A program made the position numbers and the translations under genes. From Actinomadura sp. NAK00032 (GTDB lineage: Bacteria > Actinomycetota > Actinomycetes > Streptosporangiales > Streptosporangiaceae), in the NCBI RefSeq assembly GCF_013364275.1, contig NZ_CP054932.1:4650001-4714000 (forward strand): 64,000 nucleotides of DNA. The letters are read 5' to 3'. This document shows, piece after piece, positions 34,804 to 42,556 of the stretch. How positions within the stretch are numbered: position 1 is the first letter of the stretch; each line of letters begins with the position of its first letter. The notes below the pieces were generated by a model that had not been told where the DNA came from, searched no databases, and saw nothing but the letters and a program-made list of their open reading frames with translations.

Positions 34804-35150
34804 CGGCGCGCCTCCCGCCCGCCCCCGGCCCCCTCACCGCCGCCGCCGTGGCCGTGGCGGTCTCGGTGGTCGTCGCGGTGGTGGCGGCGGGCGGCGTGCA
34901 GGGCCAGCACGACGATGAGCGGCAGCAGGACCGTCCCGACGCCCAGCTGCGACATCGCGACGTCGGGCGCCTGCAGGATCAGGAACAGCAGCCCCAGCGT
35001 CGTCCCGTACCCCGACAGTACGATCGCCTGCCGGACGGGGTCGCGGGTCAGCACGACGGCGGTGGCCATGGCGGCGGTCAGTGCGAGCGCGGCGGCGATG
35101 AGCGCGTCGGCGAGCGGTCCCGACAGCGCGTCCGCGGCGGCGGTGGTCAC
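34800..35150 (-). CDS. DUF4040/MbhD-like antiporter subunit (116 aa)
   Basis: Three membrane spans, including ALIAAALALTAAMATAVVLT and GTVLLPLIVVLALHAAR, plus the DUF4040 core AIVLSGYGTTLGLLFLILQA, PDVAMSQLGVG. This domain corresponds to the C-terminal part of MrpA that is a separate subunit in Mbh-type complexes. A His/Arg-rich cytoplasmic tail (HHRDDHRDRHGHGGGGEG) follows. It is the fourth gene of the operon and overlaps the next by 4 bases. Confidence 0.85.
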   Translation of the reverse strand: MTTAAADALSGPLADALIAAALALTAAMATAVVLTRDPVRQAIVLSGYGTTLGLLFLILQAPDVAMSQLGVGTVLLPLIVVLALHAARRHHRDDHRDRHGHGGGGEGAGGGREARR

Positions 35151-35156
35151 GGCGGT

Positions 35157-35462
35157 TCACTCCCTTCCTCCGGCGGCGCGCCCGGTGGCGCGTTCGGCGG
35201 CCTGCCCGGCGGTGATGACGGCGGGCGGCCCGGTCGCGGTCAGCAGCACGGCGATGGCGGCGAGCTTGGCGACGTCGTGCCAGGACGACCAGGGCCGCAG
35301 CGCCACCCCGGCGACCAGCAGCGGCGCGGCCAGCGCGGTGACGGGCGCGACGGCGTGCAGCCGCGCCGCGGCGCCGCGGGTGAGGGGCAGCCGCAGCGCG
35401 GCGGCCACGGCGACGGCGACGCCGGCCCAGGTCAGCGCGTCGGCGAGCAGGTCCAGGCTCAT
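35157..35462 (-). CDS. mnhG: Antiporter subunit G (MnhG-like), 101 aa
   Basis: A three-span small subunit: LTWAGVAVAVAAALRLPLTR, then AARLHAVAPVTALAAPLLVA, and AKLAAIAVLLTATGPPAVIT, ending in a polar tail AAERATGR, consistent with MnhG (RLHAxxxxT ... TxPxxxH/A). ATG 35462 has GGAG five bases upstream. It lies 26 bases after mnhF and 6 bases before the DUF4040 gene in the operon. Confidence 0.88.
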   Translation of the reverse strand: MSLDLLADALTWAGVAVAVAAALRLPLTRGAAARLHAVAPVTALAAPLLVAGVALRPWSSWHDVAKLAAIAVLLTATGPPAVITAGQAAERATGRAAGGRE

Positions 35463-35488
35463 CACGGCTCCGAGGGGCTCACGGGGGC

Positions 35489-35755
35489 TCACAGGGTGCG
35501 GTTCAGGAACCGGGCGAACACCAGCGACCCGGCGAACGACAGCAGGGCCAGCACCAGCGCCACGTCCAGGTAGGCGGGGCGGCCGTAGGCGGCGGCCAGC
35601 AGCACCAGCACGAGGGTGACCATCGGCCCGGTCACGATGAGCCCGGCGAGCCGCGTCGCGGGACGTCCGCGCAGCATGGCCGGCAGCGCCGGCGCGAGAC
35701 CGCCGAGCATGAGCACCAGCGCGGGGACCGCGGTGCCGGCCGCGCCGCCCGTCAC
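35489..35755 (-). CDS. mnhF: Antiporter subunit F (MnhF-like), 88 aa
   Basis: Three short membrane spans with the family pattern RGRPATRLAGLIVTGPMVTL and YLDVALVLALLSFAGSLVFA, ending RFL. I chose the GTG at 35755, which overlaps the mnhE stop as GTGA. It is the second gene of the seven-gene antiporter operon. Confidence 0.85.
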   Translation of the reverse strand: MTGGAAGTAVPALVLMLGGLAPALPAMLRGRPATRLAGLIVTGPMVTLVLVLLAAAYGRPAYLDVALVLALLSFAGSLVFARFLNRTL

Positions 35756-36297
35756 GGCGCGCCGCCGTCGCGTCCGGGCCCGAGGAGCCCGGACGCGCGC
35801 AGGCTCCGCTCGAACGGGGACGGCCCGCGCGCGAGGCGGTGCACGCGCACCAGGCCGTGCTCGGGGTCGATACCGCCGACGTAGGAGGCGGGGGAGGCCG
35901 ACAGCAGCAGCGTGGCGGCGCCGAGCCCGGCGGGCCCGGGCGCGGCGGGCAGCCGCGTCCAGTGCCCGCCGGACGCGCCGCGCACGGTGATCCGGGCGGT
36001 GTCGGCGGCGATCTGGACGGGCAGCCGCGCCAGCGCCGCCGCGACGGGCCCCGCCGCCGGGACGGCGCGCGGGCCCCGCTCGCCGCCGGTGAGCACGCCG
36101 CCGGTGAGCAGGGCGCGGCGGGCGGCGACCGCCGCGGCGGCGCCGGCCGCGGCCGCCGCCGCTCCGACCGCGATCTCCGTCGCGGAGATCGCCGGCGCCA
36201 GCCCGAGGTAGGCCGCCAGCAGCGCCGTCCACCAGCCGAGCGGCTCGGCGGCCCGGCGGGCGCCGCCGGTCGCATGGGGGAGTGTTGGGGCGGACAT
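35752..36297 (-). CDS. mnhE: Antiporter subunit E (MnhE-like), 181 aa
   Basis: First gene of the antiporter operon. N-terminal spans (LGWWTALLAAYLGLAPAISA and an Ala-rich segment) are followed by the MnhE-type soluble domain: RLPVQIAADTARITVR, then LGAATLLLSASPASYVGGID and PEHGLVRVHRLA, typical of the SLTPGT...D region with divergence. I chose ATG 36297 because GGAGG lies just upstream (alternative 36309). The promoter should lie between here and the divergent LLM gene at 36493. Confidence 0.82.
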   Translation of the reverse strand: MSAPTLPHATGGARRAAEPLGWWTALLAAYLGLAPAISATEIAVGAAAAAAGAAAAVAARRALLTGGVLTGGERGPRAVPAAGPVAAALARLPVQIAADTARITVRGASGGHWTRLPAAPGPAGLGAATLLLSASPASYVGGIDPEHGLVRVHRLARGPSPFERSLRASGLLGPGRDGGAP

Positions 36298-36492
36298 GAC
36301 CTCCGCCATACCCGGACCGACGATTCCAACCGTCCGCCCACCCACCTGCCCCGACCACCGGCCCCGACCACGGGCCCCGCCCGCCTGCCCCGGCGCCCGG
36401 CCGCGGGCGGCGCCGATGTTTGGCGGGTTCCGCCGGGGTAGGGCGCGCTAGGCGCAGGCACGGCGAATCCCAGCGGCACGGGGGAGGCGTGG

Positions 36493-37452
36493 ATGACCAG
36501 GTACGGGTACTTCCTGTCGACCGAGGAGCACGAGCCCGCCGAGCTGATCCGGCAGGCGCGGGCGGCCGAGGAGGCCGGGTTCGAGGCCCTGTGGATCTCC
36601 GACCACTTCCACCCGTGGCTGGACGAGCAGGGCCAGGCGCCGTTCGCGTGGTCGGTGATCGGCGCCCTGTCGCAGGTGACGTCGCTGCCGATCGGGACCG
36701 CGGTGACGTGCCCGCTGGTGCGCACCCACCCGGCGATCGTCGCGCAGGCGGCGGCGACGAGCGCGGTGCTGACCGGCGGCCGGTTCACCCTCGGCGTCGG
36801 GACGGGCGAGTTCCTCAACGAGCACATCCTGGACTCGCGGTGGCCGCCCGCCGCCGAGCGGCTGGAGATGCTGGAGGAGGCCGTCGAGCTGATCCGGCGG
36901 CTGTTCACCGGCACGCTCGTCACCCACCGCGGCGAGCACTACCGCCTCGACACCGCGCGGCTGTACACGCTGCCGGACCGGCCGCCCCCGATCCACATGT
37001 CCGGGTTCGGCACCAAGGCCGCGACGCTGGCCGGGCGGCTGGCCGACGGTTTCATCTGCATGATGCCCGACGCCGACCTGGTGAAGGTGTTCCGCCACGG
37101 CGGCGGCGAGGGCAAACCGGTGCAGGGCGGCCTCAAGGCGTGCTGGGGACCCGACGAGGCCGAGGCACGCGAGACCGCCCGCCGGATCTGGGGCAGCGAC
37201 TACCTGCCCGGCGAGGCCAACCAGCTGCTGCCGCTGCCGCGGCAGTTCCGGCAGCTGACGCAGCTGGTCACCGACGACATGGTGGCCGAGGCCGTGCCGT
37301 GCGGCCCCGACCCGGCGGTGCACGAGCGGGCCCTGCGCGCCTACGCCGACGCCGGCTACGACGACGTGTTCGTGTCGCAGATCGGGCCCCGCGCCGACGG
37401 TTTCTTCGAGTTCTACGCCGGCGAGGTGCTGCCGCGGCTGCGCGGCGGCTGA
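36493..37452 (+). CDS. F420-dependent LLM-class oxidoreductase (319 aa), G6PDH-like family
   Basis: A luciferase-like TIM barrel: RYGYFLSTEEHEPAELIRQA, FEALWISDHFHPWLDEQGQA, then IGTAVTCPLVRTHPAIVAQA and FTLGVGTGEFLNEHI. This matches the TIGR03557 family of F420-dependent dehydrogenases related to F420-glucose-6-phosphate dehydrogenase; the real substrate is unknown. GGGGGAGG precedes ATG 36493. It is divergent from the antiporter operon and followed by a small basic protein gene in the same direction. Confidence 0.9.
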   Translation: MTRYGYFLSTEEHEPAELIRQARAAEEAGFEALWISDHFHPWLDEQGQAPFAWSVIGALSQVTSLPIGTAVTCPLVRTHPAIVAQAAATSAVLTGGRFTLGVGTGEFLNEHILDSRWPPAAERLEMLEEAVELIRRLFTGTLVTHRGEHYRLDTARLYTLPDRPPPIHMSGFGTKAATLAGRLADGFICMMPDADLVKVFRHGGGEGKPVQGGLKACWGPDEAEARETARRIWGSDYLPGEANQLLPLPRQFRQLTQLVTDDMVAEAVPCGPDPAVHERALRAYADAGYDDVFVSQIGPRADGFFEFYAGEVLPRLRGG

Positions 37453-37516
37453 CCCCGCCGGCCCCGTCGCGGACACCCGCGACCACTGCCCATCATCCCC
37501 GAAGGAAGGACGGACG

Positions 37517-37759
37517 ATGCAAACCCCCTCGGTTCCCGGGAACGGGTCCGGACAGGTGAGCGAGAACGCGGCCCGGACCGGCGGGAACGCCGCCGGCGCC
37601 ACCGCGCACGCCGCGGCGCGGCCGGTGACGGCGCTGCCCGGCCGCGCGAAGGCGCTGGCCAGGCTGGTGACGCTGCGGCGGTTCCTGCGCGCGGCGCCGC
37701 TCGCGGCGGCCGCCGTCGCCGGCGTGGCCGTCGGGCGCCTCACCGCCAGGAGGCGCTGA
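37517..37759 (+). CDS. Small basic protein with one hydrophobic segment (80 aa)
   Basis: Not recognised. The N-terminal half is Gly/Ala/Asn-rich and polar. The C-terminal half is Arg-rich with a hydrophobic stretch AAPLAAAAVAGVAVGRL and ends RRR, suggesting a single membrane anchor with a basic inner tail. Ribosome site GGAAGGA is near ATG 37517. A strong terminator hairpin follows, so it belongs to the LLM transcript rather than the gas-vesicle operon, although GvpY-like small proteins sometimes sit at this place. Confidence 0.65.
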   Translation: MQTPSVPGNGSGQVSENAARTGGNAAGATAHAAARPVTALPGRAKALARLVTLRRFLRAAPLAAAAVAGVAVGRLTARRR

Positions 37760-37789
37760 CCCTCCCGCCACCCGCCACCGGCCCCTACT

Positions 37790-37820
37790 GGACGCCCCCG
37801 GGCAGGCCCCGGGGGCGTCC
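37790..37820. terminator. Intrinsic-terminator-like hairpin, 13-bp perfect stem
   Basis: GGACGCCCCCGGG (37790-37802) pairs perfectly with CCCGGGGGCGTCC (37808-37820) around the loop CAGGC, 30 bases after the stop of the 80-aa gene. It separates that transcript from the gas-vesicle promoter just downstream. Confidence 0.8.
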
Positions 37821-37884
37821 GCACGCCCGCCCCCCGCCGCACCCCGCCGCGCCGGGCCCGCCCGTGACCGAAACCAGACCCCCC

Positions 37885-37908
37885 GTTTAGAGAGATCGGA
37901 GTGGGTAC
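37885..37908 (+). promoter_or_regulatory. Sigma-B-type promoter of the gas-vesicle operon
   Basis: GTTT at 37885-37888 and GGGTAC at 37903-37908 with a 14-base spacer match the actinobacterial sigma-B/general stress promoter consensus GTTT-N14-16-GGGTAC exactly. Transcription would start near 37915, giving a ~50-base leader before gvpA. This ties gas-vesicle genes to osmotic or general stress control. Confidence 0.75.
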
Positions 37909-37964
37909 ACCGGGGTCCATGCAAAACCCCAACCCCATACAAAACCCCCAGCAGAGGAGATGAC

Positions 37965-38408
37965 ATGACTGGGCCGATCGCCCAGCAGACTTCGGGCAGC
38001 AACTACGTCCAGCGCGGCGGATCCGGCAGCAGCCTCGCCGACGTCGTCGACCTGATCCTGGAGAAGGGCCTGGTCATCGACCTGTACGCGCGGGTGTCGC
38101 TGGTCGGGATCGAGATCTTGACCATCGACGTGCGGATCGTCGTCGCCAGCGTCGACACCTACCTGCGCTTCGCCGAGGCGGTGAACCGGCTCGACATCGC
38201 CCACGACGGCACCTCCCAGGGGCTGCCGCAGTTCGTCGAGGGCATGCAGGAGTCGGGCGCCAAGAAGAAGACCCGCGGCGCCCTGGAAGGCGCCCAGGAG
38301 CGGCTGAAGGAGACCTTCGGCGGCGACTCCGACTCCGAGGACTCCGGCGAGGAGCGGCAGCCCGCGCGGCGCCGCTCGTCCCGCAAGAAGGAGGACGAGG
38401 ACGAATGA
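37965..38408 (+). CDS. gvpA: Gas vesicle structural protein GvpA (147 aa)
   Basis: The GvpA core is clear at residues 20-75: SSLADVVDLILEKGLVID, then ARVSLVGIEILTIDVRIVVA and SVDTYLRFAEAVNRLD. It is followed by a long charged tail (EGAQERLKETFGGD ... RRSSRKKEDEDE) that is absent from the ~70-residue cyanobacterial GvpA. GvpA monomers form the ribbed amphipathic wall of the vesicle. Ribosome site AGGAG precedes ATG 37965. First gene of the operon; ATGA overlap with gvpF. Confidence 0.93.
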   Translation: MTGPIAQQTSGSNYVQRGGSGSSLADVVDLILEKGLVIDLYARVSLVGIEILTIDVRIVVASVDTYLRFAEAVNRLDIAHDGTSQGLPQFVEGMQESGAKKKTRGALEGAQERLKETFGGDSDSEDSGEERQPARRRSSRKKEDEDE

Positions 38409-39166
38409 GCACGCCGCAACCCGCCCCGCAGTACGTCTACGGGGTGACCCGCGCCGACGCGCGGCTGCCCGAGGGCCTCACCGGCCTGGACGAGGCGCCG
38501 GTGAGCCTGGTCGGCGACGGCGGCGCCTGCGCCGCCGTCGTCAGCGACCTGCCCACCGGCCGCGCGCTCGGCGAGCGCGCCGACCTGGTCTCCCACCAGG
38601 GGGTCCTGAACGCCCTGGTGGACGCCGGCACCGCGGTGCTGCCGTTCCGGTTCGGCGCCGCGCTCGCCGACCGCGCCGCCGTGGAGAAGGAGCTGCTGGC
38701 CGGCAACTCCGACCGCTTCGCGCAGGTCCTGGACGGACTGGAGGGCCGGATCGAGCTGCGGATGAAGGCCACCTACGTCCAGGACGAGGTCCTCGGCGAG
38801 ATCATCGCGGCCGAACCGGAGATCGCCGAGCTGTCGCGGCGGCTGCGCGAGGTCCCCCCGGACGCCGCCGACGCCGTCTACTACGACCGCATCCGGCTCG
38901 GCGAACTGATCGCGCAGGCCATGGAGCGGCGCCGCGGCCGCGACGGGCAGGCCCTGCTGGACCGCGCCGCCCCCGCGGCGGAGGCGTTCGCCCGCAAGAC
39001 GCCCGCCCGCGAGGAGGACGTCCTGGACGTCTCGTTCCTGGTCCGCGCCGACCGCCGCCAGGCGTTCGAGCAGGCGGTGGACGAACTCGGCCGCGAGCAC
39101 GCCGACCGGATCCGGATCCGGCTGATCGGGCCGCTGCCGCCCTACGACTTCGTCCCGGAGGCGTGA
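38405..39166 (+). CDS. gvpF: Gas vesicle protein GvpF (GvpF/L family), 253 aa
   Basis: GvpF/L-family motifs: QYVYGVTRADARLPEG at the N-terminus, LVSHQGVLNALVDAGTAVLP FRFG-type segment (written apart here), and a C-terminal LLVRADRRQAFEQAVDEL-like helix followed by LIGPLPPYDFV. GvpF binds GvpA and is thought to help nucleate or chaperone wall assembly. It overlaps gvpA by 4 bases. Residues TVEKELL region include the conserved central helix. Confidence 0.93.
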   Translation: MSTPQPAPQYVYGVTRADARLPEGLTGLDEAPVSLVGDGGACAAVVSDLPTGRALGERADLVSHQGVLNALVDAGTAVLPFRFGAALADRAAVEKELLAGNSDRFAQVLDGLEGRIELRMKATYVQDEVLGEIIAAEPEIAELSRRLREVPPDAADAVYYDRIRLGELIAQAMERRRGRDGQALLDRAAPAAEAFARKTPAREEDVLDVSFLVRADRRQAFEQAVDELGREHADRIRIRLIGPLPPYDFVPEA

Positions 39167-39171
39167 GCGCG

Positions 39172-39423
39172 ATGGGACTGTTCACCGGCCTGGTGACGCT
39201 GCCGCTCGCGCCCGTGCGGGGCGTGATGTGGCTGGCCGAGACCCTCACCGAGCAGGCCGAGGCGCAGCTGTACGACCCGGCGCGGATCGCCGCGGAGATG
39301 CAGGAGGTCGCCGACGAGGCCGCGGCCGGCGAGATCACCGACGAGGAGGCCGCAGCCCGCGAGGACGAGCTGATCCGCCGGCTCAACGAGGGCCGCGCCC
39401 GCGGCTACCGGCCCGGCGGGTAG
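39172..39423 (+). CDS. gvpG: Gas vesicle protein GvpG (83 aa)
   Basis: Small acidic/amphipathic protein with the GvpG pattern GLVTLPLAPVRGVMWLAETL and EQAEAQLYDPARIAAEMQEV, then an acidic helix and RLNEGRARGYRPGG. It is required in small amounts for vesicle assembly. I chose ATG 39172; a GTG three codons upstream overlaps the gvpF stop. Confidence 0.9.
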   Translation: MGLFTGLVTLPLAPVRGVMWLAETLTEQAEAQLYDPARIAAEMQEVADEAAAGEITDEEAAAREDELIRRLNEGRARGYRPGG

Positions 39424-39435
39424 CGGGAGGCCGCG

Positions 39436-39696
39436 ATGCTGTCCGCGTCCGAGGCCGCCAAGCGGGCGGTCGAGCACGTCACCGCGATGACCGGCCGCGC
39501 CGCCGAGAGCGTGGTGGGGATCGAGCGCGCCGGGGAGGGCGGCTGGCGCGTCACGGTCGAGGTCGTGGAGACCCGCCGCATCCCCGATTCGGCCGACATC
39601 CTCGCGGCCTACGACACCGAGGTGGACGCGGACGGGGAGCTGGTCGGCTACCGCCGCGCCCGCCGCTACCCCCGCGGACGAGTGGAGAGGGACTGA
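39436..39696 (+). CDS. gvpO: Gas vesicle protein GvpO (86 aa)
   Basis: GvpO-family core: VEHVTAMTGRAAESVVGIER, then WRVTVEVVETRRIPDSADIL and YDTEVDADGELVGYRRARRY. In haloarchaea GvpO is essential for vesicle formation and affects gvp transcript or protein levels. It starts 12 bases after gvpG within the operon. Confidence 0.9.
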   Translation: MLSASEAAKRAVEHVTAMTGRAAESVVGIERAGEGGWRVTVEVVETRRIPDSADILAAYDTEVDADGELVGYRRARRYPRGRVERD

Positions 39697-39703
39697 ACGC
39701 ACC

Positions 39704-40069
39704 GTGAGCGAGATCTCCTGGACCGGCGCCCGGTCCCCGGCGCGGTCGATGTCCGGCGAGCGGACCTCGGCCAACCTGGCGGACCTGCTGGAGCGCATCC
39801 TCGACAAGGGGATCGTGATCGTCGGGGACGTGCGCGTGAACCTGCTCGACATCGAGCTGCTGACCATCAAGCTGCGGCTGCTGGTGGCGTCGGTGGACCG
39901 GGCCAAGGAGATGGGCATCGACTGGTGGGAGCACGACCCGTCGCTGTCGTCCAAGGCCCGCCGCGACGACGCGGTGGACGCCGGCGACGCGGACGAGCTG
40001 GCCGCCGAGAACCGGCGGCTGCGCGAACGCCTCGCCGCCCTGGAGGCCGGGAAGGAGTCCACATCATGA
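39704..40069 (+). CDS. gvpJ: Gas vesicle protein GvpJ (GvpA-like minor wall protein), 121 aa
   Basis: A GvpA paralogue with the GvpJ-specific form: NLADLLERILDKGIVIVGDV, then RVNLLDIELLTIKLRLLVAS and VDRAKEMGIDWWEHDPSLSS, as in Bacillus GvpJ (KAKEIGxDWWE). The C-terminus is a charged coiled-coil tail (LAAENRRLRERLAALEAG). It is a minor component that may cap or nucleate the ribs. GTG start; overlaps gvpL by 4 bases. Confidence 0.9.
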   Translation: MSEISWTGARSPARSMSGERTSANLADLLERILDKGIVIVGDVRVNLLDIELLTIKLRLLVASVDRAKEMGIDWWEHDPSLSSKARRDDAVDAGDADELAAENRRLRERLAALEAGKESTS

Positions 40070-40968
40070 CCGGCACCACCGACACCGGCACCACCGACAC
40101 CGGCGGCGGCAGCGCCGTCTACCTGTACGGGGTGGCGCGGGGCCTGGACCCGGCCGCGCTCGGCGGCGCCGCCGGGGTGGGCGGCGCACCCGTGCGCGGC
40201 GTCGCCGCCGGCGGCCTGACCGCGCTGGTCAGCACCGTCGCGCTCGCCGACTACGGCGAGGCCGCGCTGCGCGCCAACCTGGAGGACCTGGCGTGGCTGG
40301 AGGCCACCGCCCGCGCCCACCACGACGTGGTGGACCGCGCCGCGCGCACCGCCCCCACCGCCCCGGTGCGGATCGCCACGATCTACCGCGACGACGGCCG
40401 CGTCGCCGAGGTGCTGGCGGCGCAGGGCGAGCGGTTCGCCGAGATCCTCGACCTGGTCTCCGGCCGCGCGGAATGGGGCGTGAAGGCCTACGCCGACCCC
40501 GCCGCACTGCGCGGCGGCACCGACCCCGGTGGGGGGCTCGAGCCCACGGCCGAGCCCCTCACCGGCCCCAACCCCACCGGCCCGCACGCCGGCCCGCACG
40601 CCGGCGGCGCACCGGCCGCCGGTGCGGGCACGGCGTACCTGCAGCGCCGGCAGCAGGAGCGCCGCCGGCGCGCCGACGCGGGACGCCGGGCCGCCGAGCA
40701 GGCCGCCGCCGTCCACGCCGAGCTCACCGACCACGCCGTGGCGTCCCGGCACCACCCGCCGCAGGACCCGCGCCTGTCCGGCCGCGCCGGCACGCAGATC
40801 CTCAACGCCGCCTACCTGCTGGACGAGGAGCAGGCGCCGGGGTTCCTGGCGGTGGCGCGCGCGGCGGGGGACCGGCTGCCCGGCATCGAGGTGGAGGTGA
40901 CGGGGCCCTGGCCGCCGTACTCCTTCATCGAGGCCGCCGCGCCCGCCCGGACGCCGGGGGACGCGTGA
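40066..40968 (+). CDS. gvpL: Gas vesicle protein GvpL (GvpF/L family), 300 aa
   Basis: Second GvpF/L-family member: AVYLYGVARGLDPAALGG, then WLEATARAHHDVVDRAARTA, PTAPVRIATIYRDD, and the end PGIEVEVTGPWPPYSFIE. A low-complexity Pro/Gly-rich insert of about 40 residues (around 150-190) lengthens it relative to gvpF. GvpL is an assembly protein interacting with several Gvp proteins. It overlaps gvpJ and gvpS by 4 bases. Confidence 0.9.
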   Translation: MTGTTDTGTTDTGGGSAVYLYGVARGLDPAALGGAAGVGGAPVRGVAAGGLTALVSTVALADYGEAALRANLEDLAWLEATARAHHDVVDRAARTAPTAPVRIATIYRDDGRVAEVLAAQGERFAEILDLVSGRAEWGVKAYADPAALRGGTDPGGGLEPTAEPLTGPNPTGPHAGPHAGGAPAAGAGTAYLQRRQQERRRRADAGRRAAEQAAAVHAELTDHAVASRHHPPQDPRLSGRAGTQILNAAYLLDEEQAPGFLAVARAAGDRLPGIEVEVTGPWPPYSFIEAAAPARTPGDA

Positions 40969-41171
40969 CGGCCGTCCTGGACCACGGCGCCGACGCCCCG
41001 CTGGAGCGGATCGTGCTGGTGGACCTGCTCGACCGGCTGCTGGCCGGCGGCGTCGTCATCGCCGGCGACCTGGTGATCTCCATCGCGGGGGTCGACCTGG
41101 TGCAGGTGTCGCTGCGGGCGCTGATCACCACCGTCCGCGACGAGCTGCTGCCCGAGGAGGACCGCCCGTGA
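40965..41171 (+). CDS. gvpS: Gas vesicle protein GvpS (short GvpA/J/M-like), 68 aa
   Basis: A very short GvpA-related protein: IVLVDLLDRLLAGGVVIAGD followed by LVISIAGVDLVQVSLRALIT, closely following the GvpS pattern of Bacillus (ISIAGVDLVYLDLR). The GTG start overlaps the gvpL stop (GTGA), and its stop overlaps the gvpK start. The gene is too short for many gene finders. A minor wall or assembly component. Confidence 0.85.
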   Translation: MTAVLDHGADAPLERIVLVDLLDRLLAGGVVIAGDLVISIAGVDLVQVSLRALITTVRDELLPEEDRP

Positions 41172-41650
41172 CCGAGCACGCCCCCCACCACGACCAGCAC
41201 GACCACCATCACCACCGGTACCGGGGCCGGGAGCCGGTGACGGGGGAGGTGTCGGTGCACGACCCCGCCCCCGGCGCCCCGTTCACCGACGACCTGCGCA
41301 CCGGCCCCGCCGGGGCCGGTCCGGTACGGGCGGCGCCCGCCCGGGAGCGGGACCTGCGCGAGCGGTCGTCCCGGACGATGCAGCGGCTGCGGTCCGACCC
41401 CGAGACGGTCGAGCGGGACCTGGTCAAGCTCGTCCTCACCCTGGTCGAGCTGATCCGGCAGCTCATGGAGCGGCAGGCGCTGCGCCGCGCCGAGGGCGGC
41501 GACCTCACCGACGGGCAGATCGAGGACCTCGGGCTGGCGCTGATGCGGCTGGAGGAGGCCATGACCCGGCTCAAGGACCACTTCGGCCTCGACGACCACG
41601 ACCTCAACCTCGACCTGGGCCCCCTCGGCCCCCTCCTGCCCGACGACTGA
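41168..41650 (+). CDS. gvpK: Gas vesicle protein GvpK with a histidine-rich N-terminus (160 aa)
   Basis: The GvpK core is the helical segment VERDLVKLVLTLVELIRQLM, ERQALRRAEGGDLTDGQIED, LGLALMRLEEAMTRLKDHFG. The N-terminal ~60 residues carry HHDQHDHHHH and a Pro/Gly-rich linker not needed for the core, possibly a metal-binding tail. GvpK is required for vesicle growth. It is the last gene of the operon, 28 bases from the convergent methyltransferase; the CCGGGC-GTCA-GCCCGG hairpin at 41672-41687 may terminate both. Confidence 0.92.
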   Translation: MTEHAPHHDQHDHHHHRYRGREPVTGEVSVHDPAPGAPFTDDLRTGPAGAGPVRAAPARERDLRERSSRTMQRLRSDPETVERDLVKLVLTLVELIRQLMERQALRRAEGGDLTDGQIEDLGLALMRLEEAMTRLKDHFGLDDHDLNLDLGPLGPLLPDD

Positions 41651-41678
41651 CCCGCCGCCGCACAAGACCGGCCGGGCG

Positions 41679-42527
41679 TCAGCCCGGGTTCACCGCCGTC
41701 GCCTTGAAGAACGTGTAATGGAACGTCCCCTCCGGCCCGGCGGCCTGCAGCAGGTCGGCGACACCGCGGTCCCAGTCGCCGGGCGTGGCCAGCCCCGCCG
41801 CGACCGCCTCGTCCCGCACCGACGCCATCATCGCGGTGAACGTGGCGCGCGTGAACGCCTCCGCCAGGCCCGGCCGGTCCCGGTCGGTGTACACCGTGCG
41901 GGGCCCGGCCGCCACCCCCGCGTACCCGGCGTCGGCCAGCAGCGGACGCAGCCGCCGCCCGATCAGCGCGTCCCCGCCCGCCGCGGCCTGCAACGCCACC
42001 TGGTGCGCGATCACGGCGCGGGCGTGGGCGCTGTCGGGGTGCAGGAACGCCGACCCGTGGTCGCCCTCCACCACCGTCAGCGTCCCGCCGGGCCGCAGCA
42101 CCCGCCGCAGCCCCGCCAGCGCGGCCCGCGGATCCGGCAGATGCTCCAGCACGAAGCAGACGAACACGTGGTCGAACTCGCCGTCGCCGAACGGCAGGTC
42201 GTACAGGTCGGCGCGGCACCACTGCACCCGCGCGCCGGGATGCTCGGCCGCGACCCGGGCGCGGGCCCGCGCCAGCGACGCCGCCGACACGTCCATCGCG
42301 GTCACCTGGGCGCCGGGGGAGCGGGCCACCAGGTGCACCGTCTGCGCGCCGACCCCGCAGCCGGCCTCCAGCACCCTGCTGCCCGCCGGGTAGGACGTCC
42401 CGCCGTGCAGCAGCTCGGCGAGCGCGTCGGCCTGGTCGCCGAGCCGCCGCGCCTCCCGGACCGAATATCCGTGCACATAGCCGGCCGGCTGCGCGCCGAT
42501 CCCGGCCGTCGTCGTCGTTGTCTCCAT
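41679..42527 (-). CDS. Class I SAM-dependent methyltransferase (282 aa)
   Basis: Rossmann-fold methyltransferase: motif I VLEAGCGVGAQTVHLVAR (about 50-67), then VTAMDVSAASLARARARV, and motif IV-like FDHVFVCFVLEHLPDPRAAL. The N-terminal ~35 residues (GYSVREARRLGDQADALAEL) are typical of a group of small-molecule methyltransferases. It is divergent from a MocR regulator that starts 29 bases away, so that regulator probably controls it. Confidence 0.9.
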   Translation of the reverse strand: METTTTTAGIGAQPAGYVHGYSVREARRLGDQADALAELLHGGTSYPAGSRVLEAGCGVGAQTVHLVARSPGAQVTAMDVSAASLARARARVAAEHPGARVQWCRADLYDLPFGDGEFDHVFVCFVLEHLPDPRAALAGLRRVLRPGGTLTVVEGDHGSAFLHPDSAHARAVIAHQVALQAAAGGDALIGRRLRPLLADAGYAGVAAGPRTVYTDRDRPGLAEAFTRATFTAMMASVRDEAVAAGLATPGDWDRGVADLLQAAGPEGTFHYTFFKATAVNPG

Positions 42528-42556
42528 GGGACCACCCTGGGGTCCACAATGGTCCG

